DNA from: Pseudomonas antarctica
GTDB lineage: Bacteria > Pseudomonadota > Gammaproteobacteria > Pseudomonadales > Pseudomonadaceae
Assembly (NCBI RefSeq): GCF_001647715.1
Contig: NZ_CP015600.1
Location: forward strand, 992,001 to 1,056,000
DNA length: 64,000 nucleotides
Reading direction: 5' to 3'
Positions within the stretch are counted from its first letter, which is position 1, and each line of letters begins with the position of its first letter. This document shows positions 23,055 to 32,317 of this stretch, piece by piece. Under the pieces are notes generated by a model, which was not told where the DNA came from, did not search any database, and saw only the letters and a list, made by a program, of their open reading frames with translations. A program made the translations under genes and the position numbers.

Positions 23055-24500
23055 GTGTCCCAAGCCAAACGTTTTGAAAACTACATCAACGGCGAGTGGG
23101 TGGCCGGTTCCGACTACTGCACCAACATCAACCCGTCGGAGTTGTCCGATGTCATCGGCGAATACGCCAAGGCTGACGTAGCTCAAGTCAACGCCGCCAT
23201 CGACGCGGCCCGTGCCGCCTTTCCGGCCTGGTCGACGTCCGGCATCCAGGCTCGTCACGACGCCCTCGACAAAGTCGGCAGCGAAATCCTCGCCCGCCGT
23301 GAAGAACTCGGCACCCTGCTGGCTCGGGAAGAAGGCAAGACCCTGCCCGAAGCCATTGGCGAAGTGACGCGCGCCGGTAACATCTTCAAGTTTTTCGCCG
23401 GTGAATGCCTGCGCCTGTCCGGTGACTACGTGCCGTCGGTGCGCCCGGGCGTCAACGTTGAAGTCACCCGCGAAGCCCTCGGTGTGGTCGGCTTGATTAC
23501 CCCGTGGAACTTCCCGATTGCGATTCCCGCCTGGAAAATCGCCCCAGCCCTGGCCTATGGCAACTGCGTGGTGATCAAGCCGGCTGAATTGGTTCCGGGT
23601 TGCGCCTGGGCCCTGGCCGAAATCATCTCCCGCGCCGGCTTCCCCGCCGGTGTGTTCAACCTGGTGATGGGCAGTGGCCGTGTGGTCGGCGATGTATTGG
23701 TCAACAGCCCGAAAGTCGACGGCATCAGCTTTACCGGTTCGGTCGGCGTAGGTCGTCAGATCGCCGTCAGCTGTGTGTCGCGCCAGGCCAAAGTGCAGTT
23801 GGAAATGGGTGGCAAAAACCCGCAGATCATCCTCGATGACGCCGACCTCAAGCAGGCCGTCGAGCTGTCGGTACAGAGCGCGTTCTACTCAACCGGCCAG
23901 CGCTGCACTGCCTCAAGCCGCTTGATTGTCACGGCGGGTATTCACGACCAGTTCGTCGCGGCCATGGCCGAGCGCATGAAGTCGATCAAAGTCGGCCACG
24001 CCCTGAAAAGCGGCACCGATATCGGCCCAGTGGTCTCCCAGGCCCAACTGGATCAGGACTTGAAATACATCGACATCGGCCAAAGCGAAGGCGCGCGGCT
24101 GGTCAGCGGTGGCGGCCTGGTGACCTGCGACACCGAGGGCTACTACCTGGCGCCAACGCTGTTTGCCGACAGCGAAGCCGCGATGCGGATCAGCCGTGAA
24201 GAGATCTTCGGCCCGGTGGCCAACGTGGTGCGCGTGGCGGATTACGAGGCGGCGCTGGCCATGGCCAATGACACCGAGTTCGGTTTGTCGGCGGGTATTG
24301 CCACCACGTCGCTGAAGTACGCCAACCACTTCAAGCGCCACTCCCAGGCCGGGATGGTGATGGTCAACCTGCCGACCGCCGGTGTGGACTATCACGTGCC
24401 GTTCGGTGGGCGTAAGGGCTCGTCCTATGGTTCGCGTGAGCAAGGTCGCTATGCGCAAGAGTTCTACACCGTGGTGAAAACCAGCTACATCGGTTCGTAA
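23055..24500 (+). CDS. 2,5-dioxovalerate (alpha-ketoglutarate semialdehyde) dehydrogenase
   Basis: A 481-residue NAD(P)-dependent aldehyde dehydrogenase. The nucleotide-binding TPWNFPIAIPAWKIAPALAYGN and GFPAGVFNLVMGSGR lie in the first half; Glu250 in LEMGGKNP and catalytic Cys284 in STGQRCTASSR are intact. FGGRKGSSYGSREQG lies near the C-terminus. It should oxidise alpha-ketoglutarate semialdehyde, the product of KdgD, to alpha-ketoglutarate. The substrate is inferred from position and from close resemblance to KGSA dehydrogenases. The start is GTG 23055, with AGGAGA 9 bases upstream. Confidence 0.9.
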   Translation: MSQAKRFENYINGEWVAGSDYCTNINPSELSDVIGEYAKADVAQVNAAIDAARAAFPAWSTSGIQARHDALDKVGSEILARREELGTLLAREEGKTLPEAIGEVTRAGNIFKFFAGECLRLSGDYVPSVRPGVNVEVTREALGVVGLITPWNFPIAIPAWKIAPALAYGNCVVIKPAELVPGCAWALAEIISRAGFPAGVFNLVMGSGRVVGDVLVNSPKVDGISFTGSVGVGRQIAVSCVSRQAKVQLEMGGKNPQIILDDADLKQAVELSVQSAFYSTGQRCTASSRLIVTAGIHDQFVAAMAERMKSIKVGHALKSGTDIGPVVSQAQLDQDLKYIDIGQSEGARLVSGGGLVTCDTEGYYLAPTLFADSEAAMRISREEIFGPVANVVRVADYEAALAMANDTEFGLSAGIATTSLKYANHFKRHSQAGMVMVNLPTAGVDYHVPFGGRKGSSYGSREQGRYAQEFYTVVKTSYIGS

Positions 24501-24527
24501 CACGCAGCACCCGTGGGCAGCGGCTTG

Positions 24528-24614
24528 TGTGGGAGCTGGCTTGCCTGCGATGCAGACACCTCGGTGCGTCAATGAGACCGAGGTGTCTGCATCGCAGGCA
24601 CGCCAGCTCCCACA
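24528..24614. repeat. REPIN between the dehydrogenase and transporter genes
   Basis: TGTGGGAGCTGGCTTGCCTGCGAT reads inward to an almost uninterrupted palindrome that includes a GCAGACACCTCGGT/ACCGAGGTGTCTGC core. Practically the whole element can fold as one hairpin. It divides the aldarate operon and may lower downstream expression. Confidence 0.88.
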
Positions 24615-24647
24615 TAAAGCGGGTCCCGCACACAAAAAATGATTACC

Positions 24648-24662
24648 CGCAAAAAAAATAAT
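24648..24662 (+). promoter_or_regulatory. A-rich tract before the MFS gene, possible Hfq/Crc site
   Basis: CGCAAAAAAAATAATT lies directly upstream of the GGGAG ribosome site and contains several overlapping AANAANAA matches. A second A6 run lies at 24634-24639. It would suit translational catabolite repression of the uptake gene. Confidence 0.4.
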
Positions 24663-24680
24663 TAGTGGGAGTACATCTTC

Positions 24681-26045
24681 ATGCAAGCGACCAAGCCGAC
24701 CCACGTCCGCTATTTGATCCTGCTCATGCTGTTTCTGGTGACCACGATCAACTACGCCGACCGGGCTACTATCGCGATCGCCGGCTCCAGCCTGCAAAAA
24801 GACCTCGGCATCGACGCGGTCACCCTCGGTTACATCTTCTCCGCATTCGGTTGGGCCTACGTGGCCGGGCAAATTCCCGGTGGCTGGCTGCTGGACCGGT
24901 TCGGCTCGAAAAAAGTCTATGCCCTGAGTATCTTCACCTGGTCACTGTTCACCGTGCTGCAAGGCTATGTCGGTGAATTTGGGGTTTCCACCGCTATTGT
25001 GGCGCTGTTCATGCTGCGCTTTTTGGTGGGCCTGGCTGAGGCGCCCTCGTTTCCCGGAAATGCCCGTATTGTTGCGGCATGGTTTCCTACCGCTGAGCGC
25101 GGCACGGCGTCGGCGATCTTCAACTCCGCGCAATACTTCGCCACGGTGTTGTTTGCACCGCTGATGGGTTGGATCGTCTACACCTTTGGCTGGCAGCATG
25201 TGTTTATCGTCATGGGGGGGATCGGCGTGCTGTTCTCGCTGATCTGGCTGAAAGTTATCCACAGCCCGCGCCAGCACCCGATGATCAACGAGGCTGAGCT
25301 CAAGCACATCGCTGAAAATGGCGCGATGGTCGACATGGACCAGGACAAGACCAAAGGGCAGAAAACCGATGGGCCTAAGTGGGATTACATTCGCCAACTG
25401 CTGACCAACCGCATGATGCTCGGCGTGTACCTGGGCCAATACTGCATCAACGGCATTACCTACTTCTTCCTGACCTGGTTCCCGGTGTACCTGGTGCAGG
25501 ATCGTGGCATGACCATTCTCAAGGCCGGTTTCATTGCGTCTTTGCCGGCGATCTGCGGGTTTATAGGTGGGGTGTTGGGCGGCGTGATTTCCGACTACCT
25601 GCTGCGCAAGGGCCATTCGCTGACGTTTGCGCGCAAGGCGCCGATCATCGGTGGGTTGCTGATCTCCAGCAGCATCGTGGCGTGCAACTATGTCGACATC
25701 GAATGGATGGTGGTGGGCTTCATGGCCCTGGCCTTCTTCGGTAAAGGCGTTGGCGCACTGGGTTGGGCGGTGGTGTCCGACACCTCGCCGAAACAAATCG
25801 CCGGCCTCAGTGGTGGCTTGTTCAATATGTTTGGCAACCTGGCGTCTATCAGTACGCCTATCGTGATCGGTTACATCATCAGCACCACCGGCTCGTTCAA
25901 GTGGGCATTGGTGTTCGTCGGCGCCAACGCGCTGGTGGCGGTGTTCAGTTACCTGGTGATTGTCGGCCCGATCAAGCGCGTGGTGCTCAAAGATCCACCC
26001 AGCAAAGGGCCTGAGCTGACTAAATTTACCGAAGCGCACTCTTGA
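24681..26045 (+). CDS. MFS transporter, glucarate/galactarate type (ACS family)
   Basis: A 454-residue major facilitator with twelve predicted membrane segments. The first loop has the MFS motif ([19 protein letters not shown], residues about 64-82), and the start [30 protein letters not shown] is typical of the anion:cation symporter branch that includes GudP, GarP and galactonate carriers. The aldarate enzyme neighbours make glucarate or galactarate the probable substrate. The start is ATG 24681 with GGGAG ten bases before it. The stop lies 11 bases before the garD start. Confidence 0.9.
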   Translation: MQATKPTHVRYLILLMLFLVTTINYADRATIAIAGSSLQKDLGIDAVTLGYIFSAFGWAYVAGQIPGGWLLDRFGSKKVYALSIFTWSLFTVLQGYVGEFGVSTAIVALFMLRFLVGLAEAPSFPGNARIVAAWFPTAERGTASAIFNSAQYFATVLFAPLMGWIVYTFGWQHVFIVMGGIGVLFSLIWLKVIHSPRQHPMINEAELKHIAENGAMVDMDQDKTKGQKTDGPKWDYIRQLLTNRMMLGVYLGQYCINGITYFFLTWFPVYLVQDRGMTILKAGFIASLPAICGFIGGVLGGVISDYLLRKGHSLTFARKAPIIGGLLISSSIVACNYVDIEWMVVGFMALAFFGKGVGALGWAVVSDTSPKQIAGLSGGLFNMFGNLASISTPIVIGYIISTTGSFKWALVFVGANALVAVFSYLVIVGPIKRVVLKDPPSKGPELTKFTEAHS

Positions 26046-26056
26046 GGGGCGATGTA

Positions 26057-27610
26057 ATGCAGTTGATTGAACATGCTGACTCGCCGCGCTCGATCCGTTT
26101 GCACGAGCGTGACAACGTGGTGATCGTGGTCAACGACCAAGGCGTACCGGCCGGGACCGAGTTTCCGGACGGCCTGGTGACCGTGGATTTCATCCCGCAG
26201 AGCCACAAGGTGACCCTGGAAGACATCCCCGAAGGCGGTCAGATTATTCGCTATGGCCAGACCATCGGTTACGCCCTGGCGCCGATTCCGCGTGGCAGTT
26301 GGGTGCAGGAAGACCAACTGCGCATGCCCACCGCGCCACCGCTGGACAGCTTGCCGCTGTCCACCGAAGTGCCCGACACCCAGGCGCCATTGGAAGGCTT
26401 CACCTTCGAGGGTTATCGCAATGCCGACGGCACCGTGGGCACGCGCAATATCCTCGGTATTACCACCACGGTGCAGTGCGTCACCGGCGTGCTGGACCAT
26501 GCGGTCAAGCGCATCAAGGATGAGTTGCTGCCCAAGTACCCTCACGTCGATGACGTGGTGGCGCTGACCCACAGTTACGGCTGCGGCGTGGCGATCACCG
26601 CGACGGATGCCTACATCCCGATCCGCACCGTGCGCAATCTGGCGCGCAACCCGAACCTGGGTGGCGAAGCGCTGGTGATCAGCCTGGGCTGCGAGAAATT
26701 GCAGGCCGGGCAGGTGATGCACGACAACGACAGCTCCGTCGACCTGAGCGAGCCATGGCTGTATCGGCTGCAGGATTCCAGCCACGGTTTTACCGAGATG
26801 ATCGAGCAGATCATGGCGCTGGCCGAGGTCCGTTTGAAAAAACTCGACCAGCGCCGCCGTGAAACCGTGCCGGCGTCGGAACTGATCCTGGGCATGCAAT
26901 GTGGCGGCAGCGATGCATTTTCCGGCATCACTGCCAACCCGGCGCTGGGCTATGCCTCGGACTTGCTGCTGCGGGCCGGGGCGACGGTGATGTTTTCCGA
27001 AGTGACTGAGGTCCGCGATGCCATCTATCTGCTGACTTCTCGGGCGCAGACCAAGGAAATTGCCGAAGAGCTGGTCAGGGAAATGGACTGGTACGACCGT
27101 TACCTGGCCAAAGGCGAGGCGGACCGCAGTGCCAACACCACACCGGGCAACAAAAAGGGCGGGCTGTCGAATATTGTCGAGAAGTCCCTGGGCTCCATCG
27201 TCAAATCCGGCAGCAGCGCGATCAATGGCGTGCTCGGCCCGGGCGAGCGCATCAAGAGCAAAGGCCTGATCTTCTGCGCGACGCCGGCCAGCGACTTTGT
27301 GTGCGGCACTTTGCAACTGGCGGCCGGGATGAACCTGCATGTGTTCACCACCGGGCGCGGTACGCCTTACGGGCTGGCGATGGCGCCGGTGGTGAAGGTC
27401 TCGACGCGTACGGAATTGGCTCAGCGCTGGCCGGACCTGATCGATATTGACGCCGGGCGCATTGCCACCGGGCGTGCGACGATCGAGGAGTTGGGGTGGG
27501 AGTTGTTCCACTTCTACCTGGACGTGGCCAGCGGCAAGAAGCAGACGTGGGCGGAGCGGCACAAGCTGCATAACGACATTACGCTGTTCAACCCGGCGCC
27601 CATTACCTGA
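26057..27610 (+). CDS. garD: Galactarate dehydratase
   Basis: A 517-residue member of the UxaA/GarD family, which dehydrates D-galactarate to 5-dehydro-4-deoxy-D-glucarate, the KdgD substrate. The N-terminal SAF-type domain ([27 protein letters not shown], ending near residue 95) is followed by a core with [46 protein letters not shown] and [19 protein letters not shown]. Cysteines in these motifs serve metal binding. Length and architecture are complete. ATG 26057 has GAGGGG 8 bases upstream; the frame itself opens at TTG 26042, overlapping the transporter stop. Confidence 0.94.
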   Translation: MQLIEHADSPRSIRLHERDNVVIVVNDQGVPAGTEFPDGLVTVDFIPQSHKVTLEDIPEGGQIIRYGQTIGYALAPIPRGSWVQEDQLRMPTAPPLDSLPLSTEVPDTQAPLEGFTFEGYRNADGTVGTRNILGITTTVQCVTGVLDHAVKRIKDELLPKYPHVDDVVALTHSYGCGVAITATDAYIPIRTVRNLARNPNLGGEALVISLGCEKLQAGQVMHDNDSSVDLSEPWLYRLQDSSHGFTEMIEQIMALAEVRLKKLDQRRRETVPASELILGMQCGGSDAFSGITANPALGYASDLLLRAGATVMFSEVTEVRDAIYLLTSRAQTKEIAEELVREMDWYDRYLAKGEADRSANTTPGNKKGGLSNIVEKSLGSIVKSGSSAINGVLGPGERIKSKGLIFCATPASDFVCGTLQLAAGMNLHVFTTGRGTPYGLAMAPVVKVSTRTELAQRWPDLIDIDAGRIATGRATIEELGWELFHFYLDVASGKKQTWAERHKLHNDITLFNPAPIT

Positions 27611-27625
27611 GACCGCGTCGAACCC

Positions 27626-27714
27626 TGTGGGAGCTGGCTTGCCTGCGATGGGGATGTATCAGTAACGGATGTATCGACTGACACTCTGCCATCGCAGGCA
27701 AGCCAGCTCCCACA
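27626..27714. repeat. REPIN downstream of garD
   Basis: TGTGGGAGCTGGCTTGCCTGCGAT and its exact inverted copy flank about 40 bases. It closes the aldarate cluster. No separate intrinsic terminator is visible after garD. Confidence 0.88.
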
Positions 27715-27796
27715 TTTGATGGGGCTTACCCAGACGAGCCGGGCCGCATGGCTTATCATTAGCCCCCTGATAACGCTCACCAAGGTTCTCCCCGGC

Positions 27797-28738
27797 ATGC
27801 TGGCTATCTTCCTCACCACCCTCACCATCACCGCGCCGGTGTTTGCCATGCTGTTCCTCGGTGTGCTGCTCAAGCGCATCCACTGGATCAACGACAACTT
27901 TATCCACACCGCCTCGTCCCTGGTATTCAACGTCACCATGCCGGCGCTGTTGTTCCTGGGCATCCTGCATGCCGACCTGCACTCGGCGCTCAAGCCGGGG
28001 TTGCTGATCTACTTTGCCGTCGCCACGCTGCTGAGCTTTGCCCTGGCCTGGGGTTGGGCGATCTTCCGTTGCCCGCGTGAGGACCGTGGCATCTACACCC
28101 AGGGCGCGTTTCGCGGCAATAACGGCGTGATCGGCCTGGCGCTGGCGGCCAGCATGTACGGCGACTACGGCATTTCCCTCGGCGCGATCCTCGCGGCGCT
28201 GGTGATCCTGTTCTACAACACGCTGTCGACCATCGTGCTGGCGGTGTACAGCCCGGTGATCAAGTCCGACCCCTGGAGCATCTTCAAAAGTGTGATAGCC
28301 AACCCGCTGATCATCAGCGTGATTGCGGCCGCGCCGTTCGCTATTTTCAATCTCGGCCTGCCTGCCTGGCTGGAGTCGTCCGGCCAGTATCTGGCGGACA
28401 TGACCTTGCCGCTGGCACTGATCTGCATCGGCGGCACCTTGTCACTGGCGGCCTTGCGCAAAAGCGGGAGCATGGCCTTGAGTGCCAGCCTGGTGAAGAT
28501 GATCGGCTTGCCGCTGGCGGCGACACTTGGCGCCTGGCTGCTGGGCTTTCGGGGGCCGGAACTGGGGATTCTGTTTCTGTATTTCGGCGCGCCGACTGCG
28601 GCGGCGAGTTTCGTCATGGCCAGGGCGGCGGAGGGTAATCATGAACTGGCGGCGGCGATTATCGTGATCACCACGTTGATGGCGGCGGTGACCACCAATA
28701 TCGGGATCTTCGTGTTGCAGGCGGGGGGCTGGATCTGA
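27797..28738 (+). CDS. AEC-family (auxin efflux carrier-like) transporter
   Basis: A 313-residue inner-membrane protein with about ten hydrophobic segments and the two inverted halves of the AEC family. The start ITAPVFAMLFLGVLLKRIHWINDNF and the GFRGNNGVIGLALAASMYG-like crossing region are typical (here reading AFRGNNGVIGLALA). Bacterial AEC proteins move dicarboxylates, malonate or amino-acid-like anions; the substrate here is unknown. ATG 27797 gives the family start; upstream frame up to 27716 overlaps the REPIN edge. It stands alone between two REPINs. Confidence 0.85.
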   Translation: MLAIFLTTLTITAPVFAMLFLGVLLKRIHWINDNFIHTASSLVFNVTMPALLFLGILHADLHSALKPGLLIYFAVATLLSFALAWGWAIFRCPREDRGIYTQGAFRGNNGVIGLALAASMYGDYGISLGAILAALVILFYNTLSTIVLAVYSPVIKSDPWSIFKSVIANPLIISVIAAAPFAIFNLGLPAWLESSGQYLADMTLPLALICIGGTLSLAALRKSGSMALSASLVKMIGLPLAATLGAWLLGFRGPELGILFLYFGAPTAAASFVMARAAEGNHELAAAIIVITTLMAAVTTNIGIFVLQAGGWI

Positions 28739-28761
28739 ATTTTTCGGTGTGGTTGAGGGCC

Positions 28762-28834
28762 AATAGCAGGCAAGCCAGCTCCCACATTTGAATGTATTCA
28801 CAGTTCAAACTTTGGGAGCTGGCCTGCCTGCGAT
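28762..28834. repeat. REPIN between the AEC and carboxymuconolactone-decarboxylase-like genes
   Basis: ATAGCAGGCAAGCCAGCTCCCACA and inverted TTGGGAGCTGGCCTGCCTGCGAT face outward-in around a small AATGTATTCACAGTT spacer. The right arm is degenerate (TTTGGGAG, GGCCTGCC). Confidence 0.8.
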
Positions 28835-28847
28835 GACTATCTGACAG

Positions 28848-29231
28848 TCACTGCTTATCTGCCTGATACGCCTCAATCACTTCCTGCGCCGCCCGAAACG
28901 CGTCAATCGCCGCTGGCACACCCGCATACACCGCGCAATGCAGCAGCGCCTCGCGAATCTCTTCCACGGTACAGCCATTGTTCAACGCGCCACGTACGTG
29001 GCCCTTGAGTTCCTGCGGGCATTTGAGCGCCGTGAGGGCGGCGAGGGTGATCAGGCTGCGGGTCTTCAATGGCAGACCTTCGCGGTTCCACACGCTGCCC
29101 CAGGCATGTTCGTTGACGAAATCCTGCAGCGGCTGGGTGAACTCGGTGGCATTGCCCAGGGCGCGATCGACGAACACATCGCCCATCACCTGGCGACGCA
29201 CTTCAACCCCGGGCTTTTTCTGATCGGTCAT
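28848..29231 (-). CDS. Carboxymuconolactone decarboxylase-family protein (PcaC-like)
   Basis: A 127-residue protein of the CMD/AhpD superfamily, closest in look to PcaC (gamma-carboxymuconolactone decarboxylase of the protocatechuate branch). It has G.EVRRQVMGDVFVDRAL at the start, WNREGLPLKTRSLITLAALTAL in the middle and EEIREALLHCAVYAGVPAAIDAF near the end. It lacks the CxxC of AhpD peroxidases. No other pca gene is nearby, so a role in protocatechuate degradation is uncertain. Its ATG overlaps the stop of the antiporter gene by four bases (ATGA), so it is the last gene of a small reverse operon. Confidence 0.85.
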   Translation of the reverse strand: MTDQKKPGVEVRRQVMGDVFVDRALGNATEFTQPLQDFVNEHAWGSVWNREGLPLKTRSLITLAALTALKCPQELKGHVRGALNNGCTVEEIREALLHCAVYAGVPAAIDAFRAAQEVIEAYQADKQ

Positions 29232-30274
29232 TGCGATTCCCTCTTGCGTTGGCGGCGCCAGGCTCGCAGCGTGCTGAATATCAGAAAAGCCACCAGCGCC
29301 GGCAGGATGTAATACAGCATCAAGTGTTCAAGTTTGTTGGCCAGGGGCGTGCCGAACGTGAACGACACTACGTGCAGCCCATACACCAGGTACAGACCCA
29401 GAAACACCAGGCCTTCGGCGCGAGTGACCCGGTAGCCGGTGTAGAACACCGGCAGGCACAGCACCACCACGCCGAGCATCACCGGCAGGTCGAAGTCCAG
29501 GGCGTTGGGCGACACCGACAGCGGAGAGGGCGCCACCAGGGCCGTAAACCCCAGCACGCCCAGCAGATTGAACAGGCTGCTGCCGATCACATTGCCCACG
29601 GCAATCTCGCGTTGGCCGCGCAGGGCGGCAATCAGCGAGGTGGCCAGGCACGGCAGCGAGGTGCCGACACCGATGAGCGTCAGGCCGATGATGCGCTCCG
29701 AGAGGCCCAAGTCGCTCGCCACATCCACCGCCGCGCCCAGCAGCAAATGCCCGGCCAGCACCAGGATCAACAGCCCGCCCAGCATCAGCAATACGCTGCT
29801 CAGCCATGGCGCCCTGGCGACGGTGTCCAATGTGCGAGGCCGGCGGGAATGGCGGGTCTGGTAATGCAATACGCCGAGGTAGGCCATCAGGGCCGCGAGC
29901 AGTAACAGGCCGTCAACCGGCGTCAGTTCTTCATTGGCCGACAGGGTAAACACCAGCAGGGCGGCGAAAATCATCACCGGGATGTCCAGGCGCACCAGTT
30001 GCCGCGACACTCGCAGGGGGATGATCAGCGCGGACAGGCCCAAGGTGACGAGGATGTTGAAGATGCTGCTGCCGATCACGCTGCCCACGGCAATGTCAGT
30101 ATTGCCGGCCAGGGTGGCTTGCAAACTGACGGTCATCTGCGGCGCACTGCTGCCGAAGGCGACGATGCTCAAACCGATGATCAGCGGCCGCACCTTGAGG
30201 CTGGCCGCCAGGCGCACGGCGGCCCGCACCAGGATTTCGGCGCCGATAATCAGCAACACCAGGCCACTGATCAA
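29228..30274 (-). CDS. Calcium/sodium antiporter (CaCA family, YrbG-like)
   Basis: A polytopic exchanger of about 348 residues with the two inverted repeats of the cation/Ca exchanger family. The alpha-repeat motifs are visible as GLSIVAFGSSAPQM...GSVIGSSIFNILVTLG (first) and GLTLIGVGTSLPCLATS...GNVIGSSLFNLLGVLG (second). It should exchange Ca2+ for Na+ or H+ across the inner membrane. In the first repeat Gln (SSAPQM) replaces the acidic residue of the usual S.PE, and Cys (SLPCLA) does so in the second. This may change ion selectivity. The start is uncertain: TTG 30274 is the first usual codon, but in-frame coding continues upstream to CTG 30322 next to AGGAG. It lies between rlpA-like and the PcaC-like gene. 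Confidence 0.85.
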   Translation of the reverse strand: MISGLVLLIIGAEILVRAAVRLAASLKVRPLIIGLSIVAFGSSAPQMTVSLQATLAGNTDIAVGSVIGSSIFNILVTLGLSALIIPLRVSRQLVRLDIPVMIFAALLVFTLSANEELTPVDGLLLLAALMAYLGVLHYQTRHSRRPRTLDTVARAPWLSSVLLMLGGLLILVLAGHLLLGAAVDVASDLGLSERIIGLTLIGVGTSLPCLATSLIAALRGQREIAVGNVIGSSLFNLLGVLGFTALVAPSPLSVSPNALDFDLPVMLGVVVLCLPVFYTGYRVTRAEGLVFLGLYLVYGLHVVSFTFGTPLANKLEHLMLYYILPALVAFLIFSTLRAWRRQRKRESQ

Positions 30275-30330
30275 TTCGAGCAGGCTGAAGGGGGAGAGGG
30301 CGGTTAGTCCGAAGATGGCCAGGGCTCCTG

Positions 30331-30702
30331 TCAGTTGTTCAGCGCTTGCACGCGAACCCGTGCGGTTCCGCTGCCCAGCATACCGAGCTGTTCGGCAGCC
30401 TTGCGTGAAACATCAATCAGGCGGCCACGGGTGTGCGGGCCGCGATCATTGATGCGCAGGACCACGGATTTGTTGTTGTCGAGATTAGTCACCTTGACCC
30501 GGGTGCCGAAAGGCAGGCGCCGATGAGCGGCGGTCAGGGCGTTCTGGCTGAAGGGTTCACCGCTGGCGGTTCTATTGCCATGGTGCTTGGCGCCGTAATA
30601 CGAGGCGGTGCCGGCTTCGTCGTAGCCGTTGGGGTCGATGAGGCCGCTGGCGCAACCGGCCAGCAGAGAGAACAGGGCCAGTAGGCCGAGTAGACGCTTC
30701 AC
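30331..30702 (-). CDS. RlpA-like lipoprotein (short, without SPOR domain)
   Basis: A 123-residue lipoprotein. The signal peptide has lipobox LAGC (Cys17). The mature part is a double-psi beta-barrel: GTASYYGAKHHGNRTASGEPFSQNALTAAHRRLPFGTRVKVTNLDNNKSVVLRINDRGPH, ending RLIDVSRKAAEQLGM. RlpA of P. aeruginosa is a lytic transglycosylase acting on denuded glycan at the septum and has a C-terminal SPOR domain. That domain is absent here, so this is a short paralogue rather than the septal enzyme. It is the first gene of the reverse operon with the antiporter. Confidence 0.87.
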   Translation of the reverse strand: MKRLLGLLALFSLLAGCASGLIDPNGYDEAGTASYYGAKHHGNRTASGEPFSQNALTAAHRRLPFGTRVKVTNLDNNKSVVLRINDRGPHTRGRLIDVSRKAAEQLGMLGSGTARVRVQALNN

Positions 30703-30725
30703 GTTAAGTAAGTCCCCATTGTAAA

Positions 30726-30812
30726 TGTGGGAGCTGGCTTGCCTGCGATACAGGCACCTCGGTGTCGCAGTTGCACCGAGGCGCTGCTATCGCAGGCAAG
30801 CCAGCTCCCACA
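30726..30812. repeat. REPIN between rlpA-like and gatB
   Basis: TGTGGGAGCTGGCTTGCCTGCGAT and its exact inverse flank a spacer with an additional CACCTCGGTG...CACCGAGG stem. It closely resembles the element at 24528. It is the last REPIN of the window. Confidence 0.88.
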
Positions 30813-30861
30813 TGGGGTCCGAGTTGGGCATGAAATCCCGCCCGGACCATTTCACCGCGAA

Positions 30862-32307
30862 TCAGCCTTCGAGCTTGCTTTTCAGCAGTTCGTTCACCTG
30901 TTGCGGGTTGGCCTTGCCTTTGGAGGCTTTCATCGCCTGACCGACAAAGAAGCCGAACATCTTGCCGCGCTTGGCTTCGTCTGCGGCGCGGTATTGCTCG
31001 ACCTGTTCGGCGTTGGCCGCCAGCATCTCATCGAGTACGGCCGAGATCGCACCGCTGTCGGTGACTTGCTTCAGGCCACGCTTGTCGATGATTTCGTCCG
31101 CATTGCCTTCGCCTGCCGCCATCGCTTCAAACACGGTCTTGGCGATTTTGCCGGAGATGGTGTTGTCCTTGATGCGCAGCAGCATGCCGCCCAGTTGTTC
31201 GGCGGTAACCGGTGCTTCGTCGATTTCCAGGCCCTGCTTGTTCAACAGGCTGCCCAGCTCAACCATTACCCAGTTGGCCGCCAGTTTGGCGTCGCCGGCA
31301 ATGCTCACGACTTTTTCGAAGTAGTTGGCTTGCTCACGGCTGGACGCCAATACGCTGGCATCGTAGACCGACAGGCCGAACTGCGCCTGGAAACGCTCGC
31401 GTTTTTGCTGCGGCAATTCCGGCAGGGTGGCACGGATGTCATTGAGGAACGAATCCTCAAGGACCACCGGCAACAGGTCCGGGTCGGGGAAGTAACGGTA
31501 GTCGTTGGCTTCCTCTTTGCTGCGCATGGCGCGGGTTTCATCTTTGTTCGGATCGTACAGGCGGGTTTGCTGGATCACCTTGCCGCCGTCTTCGATCAGT
31601 TCGATCTGGCGACGCACTTCGCTGTTGATCGCCTTCTCGATAAAACGGAACGAGTTGACGTTCTTGATCTCGCAGCGGGTGCCGAACTCGACCTGGCCCT
31701 TTGGACGGATCGACACGTTACAGTCGCAACGCAGCGAGCCTTCGGCCATGTTGCCGTCGCAGATGCCCAGGTAGCGCACCAGCGCGTGGATCGTCTTGAC
31801 GTAAGCCACGGCTTCCTTGGCGCTGCGCATGTCCGGCTCGGAGACGATTTCCAGTAACGGCGTGCCGGCACGGTTCAGGTCGATGCCGGTAGCGCCCGGG
31901 AATTCTTCATGCAGGCTCTTGCCGGCATCTTCTTCCAGGTGCGCGCGGGTGACGCCAACACGCTTGATGGTGCCGTCTTCCAGCGGGATGTCCAGGTAGC
32001 CTTTGCCGACGATCGGCAATTCCATCTGGCTGATCTGGTAGCCCTTGGGCAGGTCCGGGTAGAAGTAGTTCTTGCGCGCGAACACGTTGTGCTGGCCGAT
32101 CTCGGCGTCAATCGCCAGGCCGAACATCACCGCCATGCGCACCGCTTCCTGGTTCAACACCGGCAGTACGCCGGGCATGCCCAGGTCGACCAGGCTGGCC
32201 TGGGTGTTGGGCTCTGCGCCGAACGTGGTGGCGCTACCGGAGAAAATCTTCGATTGGGTGGCGAGCTGGGTATGAATCTCCAGCCCGATCACAACTTCCC
32301 ATTGCAT
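30862..32307 (-). CDS. gatB: Asp/Glu-tRNA amidotransferase subunit B
   Basis: A 481-residue GatB, full length. It starts [15 protein letters not shown], carries the kinase-like cradle with [15 protein letters not shown] and [17 protein letters not shown], and ends with the tail/YqeY domain ([23 protein letters not shown]... [13 protein letters not shown]). It binds misacylated Glu-tRNA-Gln (and Asp-tRNA-Asn) and phosphorylates the acid using ATP, while GatA supplies ammonia. It is the last gene of gatCAB, 10 bases after gatA. Confidence 0.98.
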   Translation of the reverse strand: MQWEVVIGLEIHTQLATQSKIFSGSATTFGAEPNTQASLVDLGMPGVLPVLNQEAVRMAVMFGLAIDAEIGQHNVFARKNYFYPDLPKGYQISQMELPIVGKGYLDIPLEDGTIKRVGVTRAHLEEDAGKSLHEEFPGATGIDLNRAGTPLLEIVSEPDMRSAKEAVAYVKTIHALVRYLGICDGNMAEGSLRCDCNVSIRPKGQVEFGTRCEIKNVNSFRFIEKAINSEVRRQIELIEDGGKVIQQTRLYDPNKDETRAMRSKEEANDYRYFPDPDLLPVVLEDSFLNDIRATLPELPQQKRERFQAQFGLSVYDASVLASSREQANYFEKVVSIAGDAKLAANWVMVELGSLLNKQGLEIDEAPVTAEQLGGMLLRIKDNTISGKIAKTVFEAMAAGEGNADEIIDKRGLKQVTDSGAISAVLDEMLAANAEQVEQYRAADEAKRGKMFGFFVGQAMKASKGKANPQQVNELLKSKLEG

Positions 32308-32317
32308 AGTGTTCTCC

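Noticed and set aside
6538..30812. Recurrent palindromic repeats considered as a CRISPR array
   Set aside because: Copies are isolated between genes, kilobases apart, inverted in pairs and without regular spacers; they are REP doublets.
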